DNA of 64,000 nucleotides, from positions 63,556,282 through 63,620,281 of the forward strand of contig NC_087066.1 of NCBI RefSeq assembly GCF_963678635.1, given 5' to 3'. The notes beneath the pieces were generated by a model, which saw only the letters and a list, made by a program, of their open reading frames with translations, had not been told where the DNA came from and made no database searches. The translations under genes were made by a program, and so were the position numbers. Shown here piece after piece: positions 28,649 through 40,345 of the stretch. Position 1 is the stretch's first letter; each line of letters begins with the position of its first letter. The DNA comes from Symsagittifera roscoffensis (Eukaryota > Xenacoelomorpha > Acoela > Convolutidae).

Positions 28649-31100
28649 AATAAAACTGTTCATTAGCAAACTTGTTTTAAAATTACGGTCTCTTTTTTAA
28701 ATAGTGTCACTCGATTTAGCTCGAAAAACTGGGTTGTCACTGATTTTTAACAGTTTTTAGCGATCTCAGTCGATTTAGCTCGAAAAACTGGGTTGTGAGT
28801 TGTGACTGATTTTTAACATTTACTCACTCCCGCGATTTTTACATTATTACGCAAGTCCCAGCCAATTCTACTTGAAAAATGCTATGTTCAATACTTTTTA
28901 TAGAATTTGTTGTATCAAACTTTTATGCTAAGTTTTTTGGGAAAATAACCAAATATCCGAATAGTTGTTCGAGTAGTAACATTTGGCCGAAGCCGAATCC
29001 GAATAGTAAGGGCACTATTCGGCCGAAGTCGAATATCGAATAGTTGGGCCGCGGCGAATAACGAATATCAAAAAATCCGAGTATTCGACATCCCTGATAA
29101 GGAGTAGTAAAATTAATGAGCAACTCGAGAATTAAATGAGATAACTCGATAAGTTCAATACTGATCAGTTTTAATAACAGAAATAAGTTTAGACTCTAGA
29201 ATTGAAGTTTTTGTCTGAACCATTGGGACACTCAAGCTGTCCACCTTTCCGTTGAAGGTTCACTCTGGTTCAGTTCGAATAATTGCACTCTTTTCTCGTG
29301 ATTATCTCTCCTCCTATTTCAGGATAAGACGGCTCTACTCGTGTCTTATTTTGTATCCGGAAATTGCGAATAGCAAATTCCCGCTGTTTTCTTAAGTATT
29401 TTCCCGCCATTGTAAATTCGGTCGTTCTTTTTTTCACTTTGTGTTTTCAGTTGGTGCGAGAAAACTGAGCATGACAGGCTCCATTCGAAATTTTGAAAAA
29501 TAAAACTTCACTCCAAAATCACGTATTTTCGTGTCGCTCAAGGTCAAACTTCCAGATATGACCGACTGGCACAAGCCGTCAGATGTGATTGAGTGTTCTA
29601 TCTTAACCAAGACGTACAAGTCGTTTTTTGACCTGTAAACGGAACAGCTTACGAGCTGATTTCGAGAAAATTCGCTTATCATTTTTAATGCAATTCTTAG
29701 TTATATCGACCGACCCACTCCGCATACGACTCTAAAGATGATTCAATATGAGTTAAAGCGCTTAAATTCAGATGCCACTATATGCAACATTGATAGCCGG
29801 TTGAGAGACCAATGTTCCGAAGACAATGTTCCAAAGTAAAAAAATTCATGAAATATTCAAATACATATTTTTTCCGTTTTTTATATGAAATTTTATTTTT
29901 CAGTAAATTCTGATGGATTTATTTTAATACGACAGTTCTTTTATACGCTAGTCTTTAAATCGCAGGAGAATTAATTTCTTGTGTCATTTAGTCTGAAAAG
30001 CGGAATTTTCAGACTAGTTTTTTCTCGACACAGAAAACTTGTTTGAATTTTTTGGAATCTCAATTGCGAATATAATTTTAATAAATTCCCACACTTGACT
30101 ATCAGTAAGCTTTTATTGAGGAGCTAATAACTGGATAGAGAAAAAGTCTTATCAATTTCTTTTTTTCTTTCCGTTACCTAGGTTTCGCATTTGAGTTTCG
30201 CATTAGGTTTCGCATTTGACCAGATTGGAGTTAATGTCTACGTTTGTAATGGCAAATATATTGGGTTCGATTACGACCGGGAGCCTAGTTGTTTTCAGAT
30301 TGAAAAACATTTTTCTTTGGAAAAGTTTGATTGTCGGACAATCGTTTGTCTGTTTATTTCTTAAGGCTTACTTTCCGAATAAAAGTTTTTTCTGCTAGTC
30401 TAAACAGTTTCTATGCTTTTTCCTGTGATTTGTTAATTCATCACCCATGATTTAATTACCCTTGTGATATTTTTTTCCATTTTTTTTGGCTTTTCTGGCA
30501 TAATAGGTTTCGGCTTATTTTATATCGACTTAGTGGCCTCTTATTGCGTCGTTTGATGACCTAAAAAGTTTTTATTTTAGCGTCTCTGAGTGTGTTCTTA
30601 GGGGAAAAGGGGACTTAAATTTTTTTCAGCTAAGAATTTTTTAAATTTGGTTTTCAGCTACAAGGGTTTCTGCTCATTTTTTTCTGCTTTGTTACCGCTT
30701 GGTAATTATAAATTCAAATTCACTCAACCATCCGACGAATCTTGCGGAGAAAATCGCAATCGTTCGAGACGGCAAAGTCTTGTTTCTCGAATCTGTACAG
30801 GGCCTGTTTTTTTGCAAACTAGAGTTTGTGTGCTTATTCGGATTATCGTCGGTCTGTTTATTTTTGTCGGCTTAGTTTCTGTACGCCGACTTTTTTTTGA
30901 AGGTTCAGCGTTCTTCCAATATCCTCAACGCTCATCATGTTTGACACGTCAAAGCCCGGGAGTTCGATTCCAGTTAATTCAATTGAATCAAAATTGAAAC
31001 AAAATCAGTTGAATCAATTATGCTGACCTGCTCAATTTCACGAAAATTCAATTCAACTTTACTTTCTACAGACTTCGAAAAAGTGTGTATGGGGACCCAT

Positions 31101-31815
31101 TTTTTTAAACATTTTCTCAAAGACTACCCTAAATTTGAGATTTTGGATTCAATAGAGAGAAATTGTCGCAAGAAGACCCCCTAATTTAGCGACTACGCCA
31201 AATTTTTCTTACGCCCAATTATTACGGCTCTCGGAAAAGTCAAACTTTCGATTTCTCAACCGTTTTTTAAAACTTTTTGAGTTTTCTCGAAAACGACCTG
31301 CCCGAATCTCAAAATTTTGGGCTTAATAGATGGAGCAGATTTCTGAAGCTCCACTGCATAAGCGGCCACTCTCAAAGATTTTAATACAAAAATTAATGGC
31401 CTTCGGGAAAGTGAAAAGTTTAATTTTGGACGGTTTTTTCAAACTTTTTGTCTTTTATTGAAAACTGCTCTTCCAATCTGAGTTCATAGGTTCAATGGAG
31501 ACAACAGGTTATGTGAAGGCTACGTGGATAAGCGGCTCTACCCAATTTGTCGACATAAAAAGTTGTGGCTCTCGGAAAAGTCAATTTTTGATCAATTTTT
31601 GAAACTTTTTGACTTTTCTCAAAAACTGCCCTTTAGTATTTGAGATTTTTGGTTCAATAGAGTGAACGAGTAATGGAAGCTTTCATGAATTAGCAGCTAC
31701 ACCCAATTTTTCTTACAAGTTATGGCACTCGGAGATGTCGAATTTTCGATTTTTTGACCGTTTTTTGAAACTTTCTGTATTTAGTTCTCGGAAACTACCC
31801 TCCCAAATCTGAGGC
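31101..31815 (+). repeat. Degenerate ~165-bp tandem repeat, about 4.4 units
   Basis: Units begin near 31101, 31263, 31434, 31596 and 31761 with ttttttNaaactttttg and contain ctctcggaaaagtcaa and ggttcaatagag. Divergence between units is high. A related single unit is visible near 57240-57360 in a COPS4 intron. Confidence 0.7.
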
Positions 31816-32384
31816 GGCGAAAATATTTTAACATGATTGCATCTCGCTTAACTTTTGGACCTATTCCCCGCTGTTTAACTTTTGAAAATTTGATGTTTCA
31901 ATAATTTGTCAAGCAATTATTTTTGACGTAATTTTTTAGTTGAAAATAAGCCATCAACTTGTGGAGTGTGAAATTTTTGCTTGTTTCGATTTCTTATTTT
32001 GCTCGTTTTCGCATCAGAACGTTTTCCTAGAAAATTAGAAACAAGTACTTCCACTTTCAGCCGGTCTCTAATCTACTTTGCATACGCTACTGATATATCT
32101 ATCTTGGTATGTTTTAACTGAAGTTTCAGCTTATTGGATGACGGCTTCAATTCGTCGGCTTATATTCCGATTTTTTTCTTAAAGTGTAGTACTTTTGAGA
32201 TCGATAAGACTCTGACACTATTTTTTGGCTGCCAAAACTCAACCCCACTAGGACCTCTCTGAAATCAGAAGGAAATGCTTTTTTTGTTTTTAAATTTTTA
32301 GTTTTTTCAACTTTCTTCTATGGCAACATTGTTTTGTTTGCTAATTTTTTTTAGCGTCATGGTGCACTCATCATATAATTGTTG

Positions 32385-32510
32385 TATCGCAAGAGGTGCG
32401 AAGCTCAGCTTCGCCTCTGTGTTTACTTTTTTATTTTTCCTTTCATTTGATTTTTTATCACAGTCATTCATATTTGTATCGCACGTGTTGCGAGGCTTAG
32501 CTTCGCCTCT
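32385..32510 (+). repeat. Hairpin motif repeat (gcgaagc..agcttcgcctctgtgt), two copies
   Basis: Two copies about 90 bp apart of a short inverted repeat followed by ctctgtgt. Further copies in the same orientation lie near 38457-38496, 45046-45082, 55433-55473 and 57762-57798. They seem to be a conserved piece of one dispersed repeat family. Confidence 0.65.
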
Positions 32511-33178
32511 GTATATATTCCTCTTCTTGTTTTCTTTTCGCTTTAATTGTTTCTTCGGCTTAAATTTTTTATTGGTTTAGTGGCCTCATAGAACTTCTTT
32601 CGATAGGCGAAAAATTGTTTCCATGTGTTCCAAGTTTCCAAAATTTTTGAGGCTCTTTTTTTCTGACTTTTTTTGGCTCAACGATTGTTCCCAAGTATAG
32701 TCAGTCTTCTTAGCCTCCGATTGATAAATTTTCTTTCAAAATTATTGAAAACTTATACTTTATCCCTATTCGAACCATAACAGCGCTAGAACTGAGGTGA
32801 TCGGTTCAAGTCTTGAACTGTAGTTTTAGTTCAAGTCTTAAACGGTTCAAGTCTGAGTTTAGTAATCAGAGCTTTAATCAACTGCATGGATGTTAAAAAC
32901 AATTATTATCTATCAAGAGTTTTTTTGCGTATTTCCGTCCTTTTTTTGGTTCACCTGCTCTTTGGTTGTATTAGCGAAGTGCGGTTAGCATCAGTGTCAA
33001 TGTTTCCGCGGTGTTGCGGTTGCATTTGCAGCTTCTGGGTGTTCAGAGATCTCTACATGATAAATGACAGTCTGATAAAATAGGAGTTTGTGAAAGGAAA
33101 TTAAAGTGCACATTTTTTGCTTCGAGCTAATTAACCAGTCAAACTGGCTATTGGCAATGTTTTTCGTTTGAGATAGTT

Positions 33179-35630
33179 ATGAAGCTTCCATCAATCTATG
33201 ATACCTCGGCAGCTCTTCATTCCTCTTCTCCTGCATTGACATCATGTGACAGCAGTGACCCTGGAGATGGCCCAGAGTTCATCAGGTCCTGTCTGAATAA
33301 GCAGTTTGCTGTCACAATTACGGACGGCAGGGTGGTGGTGGGGGATTTTGTGTGTACTGATAGAGACGCTAATATCATTCTGGGAGGTACCCAGGAGTAT
33401 GTGCCAGGAAAACCAGGTAATTTTAAAGTTGATATATTGAGGAAAACTCAAATTATAATCAAGTTGAACTGTTCATAAACGAGGGAAACGACCAACTTAC
33501 GCGCTGTTCAGCTCTTTCAGGCTAACCGCTGATGCGCCCTTAATTATAACTTACCAGGATTATTATTTTTTTTCTGGACTGCTTCACCCTCAAGCAGCGA
33601 GGTGTAGGCTTCGAACCGGCAACCTTTCGATCAAGAAGCGGAGACCTTGCTCACTTCATCACCTCTCACAAAAAGCCACGAAAAAAATGTGGAACTTCGA
33701 GTTTTCACAAATAGTGCGCATATCCTATCCTATATATTAAATGAATAGCAAAATTTCAGCGTAAGGCCTAATGTTAAACACAGGGGCGGATCTAGGATTT
33801 TCTCGAGGGGGGGGGCGTATTTTCAAAAGTTTTTCGAAAATTTGTCGATCTTTTTTATCGTCGATCAAATTGATTTTTCAAGCTCTCCCATAGCACTAAA
33901 AAGTCCGTTATGGCCAAATTTTCTGCGCCGCAGGCGAAATTTTGAAAAACAGGCCAACAAACGCGTTTTAAGGCACTTTTTAGAAAGGTTTGACCAAAAA
34001 AATTGAATTTTTTTGGCGCGCGCTCCCCCCTTAGAGTAAGTATATTGGCGCCGAAGGCGCTTTTAGAAAATTTTTAGGGTCCGTCACCAAATATGTATAT
34101 CTCAAAATAGTACAAAGGGGGGACCCTTTGGGTCGAATCGCTGAAGAAAGGGCGTTCCCCCCCCTCTAAATCCGCCCCTGGAGGTGGGAGTAGGAAAAGT
34201 AAATGAAAAAAGAGATTTGTGTCCTAATATAAGGGGGTTTCGCCTGAATTTTGATACCTTTATTATATCGTTAAATAGCCAAAACTTAGCCTGAGAGCTT
34301 TGCAAAATTTCTGTGAGAATGCGACAGGGAAACTGATTTTGAATTTGATTTTTATTTTCTGCTTGAAAGCTTGCTCGAAAAATGCTCAAATTACTTCATT
34401 GTTTGATGCGCGTGCCTTAGAAAGAAGTTTGCTATAAAAAACTGTCTAACTTTGCCAACAGATTCATGCTATGAAAACTTGAATTATTTGAAATTTCGTT
34501 GCTTGATGAGTAGGCTAAAAGACATAAATTTTGCAAAGCGATTCTTGCTGGGGAATTAATTAGAACACTTCAATGTATAACGTAGAAGTTTTCTAGCGCC
34601 GTGAATCAAGCTACGAAACAAATCAAAGTTTCATTGATTGGAGATGCTGCTGGAAAAATTAAGTTTTCCGAACCAATTCATGTTGTGAAGTTTCATTGCT
34701 GATGAGGTCGCTTAAAATAACTAAATCATGCGAAATCTGCGAATCGATTCGCGCTACAAAATACTTTGAAGTTTCATTGCTTGAAAACTTGAAATATTTC
34801 GGATTTTCGTCCCTAATGGGTTTACTTAAAAATCGTAATTTGCTAACTGATTCCTGTTATAAAATGAGTTGAATTAAGTAGTAGTTACATCGATTGATGA
34901 AGTTGCCTAATTTTTAATTTTTGTTTCATTTTTTGATTCTTTTTGCGAAGTAAAGTAGATTGTTTCAAAGTTTCATCGCTCGATGATTTCGGTTAATTTT
35001 TTTAGCCGATTCAATTTATCAATGAATTGGCTTAAGCTATGCAATGTTTTCAGAAATCATCCCTCGGGAAAAGTTTATAGTCGCCTTTTTATGGTGGAAC
35101 ACGTATTAGTACTTAGGGTTTTTTGTTACAGAAATCCACCTGCTAGTTCTGTTTAATTGAGTTTGCTCTTGATCACAAGTATGGGGGAATTCTTCTGGTT
35201 TACTTGTTATTCCGGGCACTCTGGAAGAGTGGGAAGGAACTTTAGATTTGAGTCGGTTTTTTACCAGCCAAATTATTAAGTTTTAAAAATTTAATTTTTC
35301 TGGCTATGTTGCCTCTCAATCCCTCAGTTTCCATCTTATGAAGTCTCCCTTACTAAAAAATCACCAGGAAATTAGAAAAAAAAGAAAAAATCATTGTTTT
35401 CTTGCATCAGCCTGGTCGGAACATTATATGATGCATTCAAAGCCACTGGCTATCTTTGTTTTTTGGGTACCAACCATGCCTAAAAAATTTTTACGCTTGG
35501 CAATCTAAATTCAATGCATTTGCTGGACTTAATGATTATTATTAGTTGTGTTTTAGAATCAGAATCGCGACAAGTGGGACTAGTCATTGTCCCAGGAAAA
35601 CACATCAAAAAGATCTTGATTCGCAATTAG
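33179..35630 (+). CDS. NAA38: NAA38: NatC N-terminal acetyltransferase auxiliary subunit (LSM domain)
   Basis: Two exons: 33179-33416 and 35557-35630, giving 103 residues (human about 125). The intron is 2,140 bp, GT (gtaatt) to AG (ttttag), phase 1. Residues about 34-103 form an Sm/LSM-type fold: FAVTITDGRVVVGDFVCTDR and NIILGGTQEYV (Sm1), then after the junction RQVGLVIVPGKHIKKILI (Sm2). The human protein has [22 protein letters not shown] and MVPGHHIVSI at the same places. With NAA30 and NAA35 it forms NatC, which acetylates N-terminal Met before hydrophobic residues on ribosome-bound chains. The N-terminal 33 residues are Ser-rich and not conserved. The start is the first ATG of the frame; an upstream non-coding or coding exon is possible. 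The intron carries a SINE and a hAT-like MITE. Confidence 0.92.
33555..33670 (-). repeat. tRNA-derived SINE (family 2), in NAA38 intron
   Basis: On the minus strand: ggtctccgcttcttgatcg, a B-box-like GGTTCGAAGCC and a tail with gcttgagggtgaagcag, then an A-rich end. The same blocks in the same order occur at 42390-42540. Confidence 0.75.
33781..34180. mobile_element. hAT-like MITE, CAGGGGCGGAT termini, in NAA38 intron
   Basis: Begins CAGGGGCGGATCTAGG and ends with the inverse of CAGGGGCGGATTTAG. Shares ggcgcgcgctccc and ggggaccctttgggtcg with the copies at 5077-5439 and 47348-47702. Flanks (gttaaaca, gaggtggg) do not match, so the target duplication has decayed or an edge is wrong. Confidence 0.7.
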
Positions 35631-36499
35631 ATATCTAAATTGCCGATCTTGTCATCGTACGTTCTTCAGATCATGAAATAGAAGAAAGACCGCCCTGAGC
35701 TAAGAAGTCAGATCAACTCAGACTTGAACAGGACCAAATGTGAAGCAATGAAGCCGCGGCAATTTAACCAAATTAATTGATCGTAATCTGACGGAAGTTT
35801 ATTTTGAAACTGCTTTGCATTGTTTGACGAGACGATGTACGAAACTAAACCCCATATCGTTTCAGTTTAATTTAAATCTGTAATGGCTTTACTTTCATCC
35901 TAGAAAAATATTTCAAGCTACTTGTTTGTTCATAGGATCGCAAGAAAGGGAGCAGCTTTAAAGTTTTAATGAGCGAAGAAGCCATTTCAATTTTTAGTTC
36001 GTACAATTTTTATTCGAGGAAAATTTGGAAGAGTCGATGAACGTAGTTCAGGCTCTTTAATAGGTCGTCATGATTTTTTTTCGCAGCAAAAGGATCAAAA
36101 TTTCTTCAGGCTCAAATTCATTCTTTTTTGCTATTTGACCTAATTCTTTTCAAGTTCAAATACTTTCTTTATTGGAAGGAAAACTCGAACAGAAGAATAC
36201 AGAAGAACTATCGAACAGAAAAAGTGTACACGTCACGAAAAACGTGATCGAATTAGTTTCGAAAAAGGAATTGACTATCACTGACTCTTTTCCATTTGTC
36301 TCTTGGCTATGTTTTCTTTTATTCCTTGTATTATAGTATTATAACTCTCTTTTTTCCAACCTAAGTGGCAAATATTGTTGTGATGCAATTGTTGCGACCA
36401 AAAGTGTTCATTTTGATCCAGCTATTAATTGCAGCCAATGCAAAGGATATTAACACAGACTATTTAATTACAAATTACTTTTTAGCTTCAAGGTATCAT

Positions 36500-36570
36500 G
36501 GATCTGTAGCGTAGAGGTAGGGAAGGAGACCAGCAACAAAATAAAAGGGTTCGAACTTTGGGAGGATCGG
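36500..36570 (+). repeat. tRNA-like SINE head
   Basis: An A-box-like tagcgtagaggtag followed by a B-box-like GGGTTCGAACTTTGG at tRNA-like spacing. It does not fold as an intact tRNA, so it is called a SINE promoter. Confidence 0.55.
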
Positions 36571-39500
36571 ATGTTTAAAATTTACTTTTTCGTATACTAG
36601 TTAAAATGCGTCTGTTCTATAAATTGAGACATGTTAGTTGGTAAATTTCTTTTTTTTAAATAAATTGACTGGTACTGCTAATGCGTCATAACTGAATTGC
36701 GTCATTTAGCATGTATATAGACTCACAATTGGTGTGCGTCTTTTAAGAAACTTTGTAGACTCAAAGTTTTGCTCCCATTAGCGTTATCGGGAATATTTTT
36801 TGCTTTTATATGCGAAGTTCTACTTCGCATGCGTAGAGAATTCAATTTGATTTCTATTTTGGCTCGCTGTTCAAATGATAGTAGAGCTCATATTACACGC
36901 TCTGGTAAAAAAAAGGGATTGGCTTTTAACTTTCACTATCGAATGTGGCTTAGCAAGCGTTTTCAAATCGGAACATAGACTTTTTTCTTGTAAATAACTT
37001 AATTTAGCAAAATCACAGAATCATCGCAAACACTCTTATTTCGCCGATCACGAGACATATTTTGAGCATGCGTTTATTTTTAAAAATGTTTTCATATTAA
37101 TGCTTTCATTTGCGTGAGCAAGCGTCTTGTAATCGGGATCTAAAAATTTTTCACTTTAGCAACTTTTTTTTTACTAGAAATTGAACTTGCTTTCATATTG
37201 AACCCAAACAATTTCTAGGATCCTTCTCTCTTGGCCTGGAGATAACGCGGTTGCTTTGGCATCCTAAGGCCTGCGGTCCCGGAAGGACCTTGTTTTCGTC
37301 CGATACAAATTGAGTTGTACTTTCGTTTGTCTGTTCAAGTTTTTTTTTGGCTTTGGTGTCTCATCACGAGTTTTTCTTTTGCTGTAAGCAGTTATCCTGG
37401 TAGTTGTAAGTGTTGATCTTTGTTGCTTCAGGATTTTTTTCAGGGGAACTTTAAAAAAATTTTTATACTATCTTTTTTATCGGGTCACCTAGTGTCCTCT
37501 CAAAGATTGTCGGCCTCGTTTTGTTTCCGCTTCCTACGTTTTGTTGCTTTTTACCCTTCCGATAAGCAAGTGTAATGCAATCGTTTACTATACTCTTCCA
37601 ATAAATAATTTTGTTCACAATCGTCAAAATTATTATAGATAATTCAGGTTCAGTTCATATTGAATTCGAATGTTTTACTGTCTTTGGCACACATGACCTG
37701 GAGGAAAAGGATAAACCTTAGGCGGTCCTGGTTCAAAATAAACAGGACCTGTTTTTGGTCTTGGGTTCCAAACTGACAGGACCTGGGAAATATTCCTTCA
37801 AAAAATTATCGGCTTATTATTTGCCTGCTTAGGTTATGTCCGCTTAGTTGCCACATCGTAGTGTTTTTTTTTGCTTCACGCTTTTTTATTGTGGTTGAGT
37901 TATTTCTGCTGTAATTTCTTCACTTCGTATATTTTTCTTTTTTTTTTCGCTCAAAAACATTATTTCTGGCCGAATGATTTCGGCTTTAATGTTATCGACT
38001 TATTGACCTAATTTTGTGTCCATTCAAAGCAAACACAATTTTTATGTTCACTTGATCGCACAAATAGCAAAAATCTTTCTAAAAATAATAGCTCAAGATT
38101 TTCATGGCAACATTTTTTTCGGCTTAATAGGTTACTGGCCTAAATTATATCGGCTTAATGGACCCATTTTGCGTCTTTTGACGAGCGTAAAACTTTTGTA
38201 TGTGTGTGTGTGTGAGTTTTGAGAGAGAGACGGACTTGTAAACTTTTTTAAGTCTTGTCGATTTTTTTTGTCTTAAATGGTTTCTGCTCAGGTATTTTCT
38301 GCTTTGTTTCCGCTTGGTAACTTTTCTTGCAATTCAAATTTCACATTTTGTTAACCTGCCATGTTTTTATTTACTAGGCTCATTGATAGACCTAATTTTT
38401 TTTGACATTTCAGAATTTTAATTTAATTTTTCGCACTTAGCGGCTTTCTGGTTATGTATCGCAAGTGGTGCAAAGCGCAGCTTCGCCTCTGTGTTTAAAA
38501 TTCAAATGACTTGCTTGGCATGTTTGCCTAGAATTGCTGTTTGTTAGAAACATGTATTGTTAAAATGTTTGGTGTTGGGTTTTTTTTTAAATTTTTAATG
38601 GTGCTTTGGATTTTTTTTCATTTATGCAAAAATTTTAGTATCTCGGAAACTGCTCAGCCGATTTTCAGAATGGTATCAATGGTAATAAATTCTTTAAATA
38701 TTTCAGCTTCAATTGCTTGTTGTTTTGCGCGTTTGTAACTATTTTAATCAAATTTAACTATAAAAACAAACAATTTGTTCGGGAAAACTGCAGAAATACT
38801 TAGAAAATTTTTTTGTTTTTAGATTTCGTTACTTCAATCTCCGATACCTTGAACATATTCAAATACCTTGTACAACCTAGTTGTAATGAAAACAAAGATT
38901 TTATTTTGTTATAGTTTTGTTCGGCTCTATTTTCCTTTTTTATAAAAAATTGTTTGGTTCCTGATTTTTTTAGATGGTTATACGCTTAGTAATTCTTCCT
39001 GTTAAGCATAATTTTTTCATGTATTTTTTTTTCATTTTACCGTTTTTGACAAAAAATTATTGGTTTTATTGATCGTCTTTTTTTAACAACTACAGTCTTT
39101 AAAATTAAAATGCACAGCCTTTGTTAGAAATCTTTCTGCGTTCATTACACATTCTAAATACCTTTTCGATCGTTTCCAGATGTTTTGAATAGGATTGAAA
39201 ATGTATTTTTTGGTTTCAGCTCTACTGTGAAGTACATTTGGTTATGTTTCATCTGATGATACTACGCAGTTCCAAAAAGCATTCATTAGAAACTTGTTGA
39301 AAAAGTATTTAAGTCATCTAATGTGTTCTGTTATCAGATTTAAAAAACTTAAAGAAGTTTTTCTTCATAGTCCAATTTTTTGTCCAAAGTTGTTTTTCTT
39401 TAAAGTCCAATTTTTTGTCCCGAGCACTTAACGAAGTGGAAAGGAATTGTGGCGTGTTTTTTTTTCATTTGTTTTTCCTATAAGGAACGCTGACGTGTAA

Positions 39501-40275
39501 GCCGGAATGCTCTTAGGTATTAAAGCTTGATATCATATAAAAAACCCTAAGCTCTATTTTGACAAATAAAAAACCTAGAAAATGTCTGTTTTTCGAAGCA
39601 AATGGCACAAATTATTTATAAATAACTTGATGAGAGAATGTACTCTCAATTTTTTTTACTACTGTAATTTATACTATATTTTTGCTTTTATTGCATCTGA
39701 TTTGGCGTATCTGTAATATATCAATCAGCCTTTACGGTAAAAAAAATACAGAAATTTTTGGGAAAAATGGACAAAAATGAATATTTTTTAAACTTAGTTT
39801 TGTCTTATGTTTGGGTTTCTATACTTCAATCGTTGGCCGCAAAATTGTGTGCTATTTGCACGGGAGCCGGCTATGTTTTTTGTTCTAATTTTTGATTGTT
39901 TTCTCTAAATTCTACAATTAAACTTTGATATCTCATTTCAATTGTTTCTGAAAAGATCCTACAAAATTTTCTTAGAAGTTTATGGACGAGCAAAATCAAT
40001 TTCAAGCTTTATCAATTTATCAAAATCTAAAGGTAGGTGGCAAATCATTGAATATCGTAAGAGCTTGAAGTACTAAAAAAGATAACCTTTTAGGTGGCGA
40101 CATTCCGAGATGGTGGTGTATGAACCCTAAGTTCGCCTTGTCTCATTTTCAATTGCGAAGGAGGAAATTTTTGAGGCAAATCGAGCTTCGTTTCAATAAG
40201 ATGGCAAAAACATTTTCTTTGAGTAACACTTACAGCTTGAATATCTTAAACAATTATAATATCAACGCATTATTT

Positions 40276-40345
40276 GAAAGAAAGAAAGAAAGAAAAAGAA
40301 AGAAATAAAAAAAGAAAGAAATAAAAAAAAGAAAGAAGGAAATAA
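40276..40345 (+). repeat. (GAAA)n microsatellite
   Basis: Interrupted gaaa/gaaataaa repeat of about 70 bp. Confidence 0.85.

Larger units (their letters stand above)
27542..29096 (+). mobile_element. hAT transposon remnant nested in the LTR
   Basis: Flanked by an exact 8-bp duplication, ataaggag (27534-27541 and 29097-29104), as expected for hAT; the other LTR shows the single-copy site. Ends are CAGGGATATCGA and, inverted, CAGGGATGTCGA. Subterminal regions hold many copies of CCGAATA/CGAATAT in both orientations, typical transposase-binding clutter. Inside is a transposase gene with a frameshift and no C-terminal part, so it is non-autonomous. Confidence 0.93.
6552..29573 (-). mobile_element. 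Giant Ty3/Gypsy-type LTR retrotransposon with cargo ORFs
   Basis: Bounded by two directly repeated LTRs (6552-7446 and 27115-29573). Minus-strand coding order: gag (24615-23013), protease-RT-RNase H-integrase (23016-17080) with a C-terminal macrodomain, then ORFs A-E (16576-7883). The domain order RT, RNase H, integrase and the HPQTNGLVER integrase block indicate Ty3/Gypsy. Length is about 23 kb with the nested hAT and 21.5 kb without, against the usual 5-8 kb. LTR divergence is about 2 percent, so it is fairly young, but pol carries stops and frameshifts, so this copy is probably not autonomous. The flanks share only AGC next to the LTRs (6549-6551 and 29574-29576); a normal 4-5 bp target duplication is not evident. 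Large Ty3/Gypsy elements with extra ORFs are known (Ogre in plants, Burro in planarians), but I cannot assign this one to them. Confidence 0.93.
27115..29573 (-). repeat. 5' LTR of the giant element, interrupted by a hAT
   Basis: 2,459 bp: an LTR of about 896 bp matching 6552-7446 plus a 1,555-bp hAT element (27542-29096) and its 8-bp duplication. The ends are TGTAACAG and GGCACA. As the 5' LTR on the minus strand it would carry the promoter, so the insertion probably disabled or altered transcription. Confidence 0.92.
29574..33178. other. Intergenic, AT-rich, repeat-derived
   Basis: No gene recognised. It holds the ~165-bp degenerate tandem repeat (31101-31815), a dispersed repeat with ttcggctta blocks (about 30500) and two copies of a hairpin motif (32385-32510). 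The NAA38 promoter should lie in the last part, but no element could be defined. Confidence 0.5.

Noticed and set aside
28923-29123. Minus-strand ORF in the hAT right end
   Set aside because: It comes from the CGAATA-type subterminal repeats, not a coding region.
6549-29576. Target-site duplication AGC for the giant element
   Set aside because: Only three bases match, shorter than the 4-6 bp usual for LTR elements, and a 1-in-64 match by chance; not counted as evidence.
33179-33478. NAA38 as a single-exon 99-residue protein
   Set aside because: The read-through tail after 33416 does not resemble the Sm2 motif, while the exon at 35557-35630 does and joins in phase.
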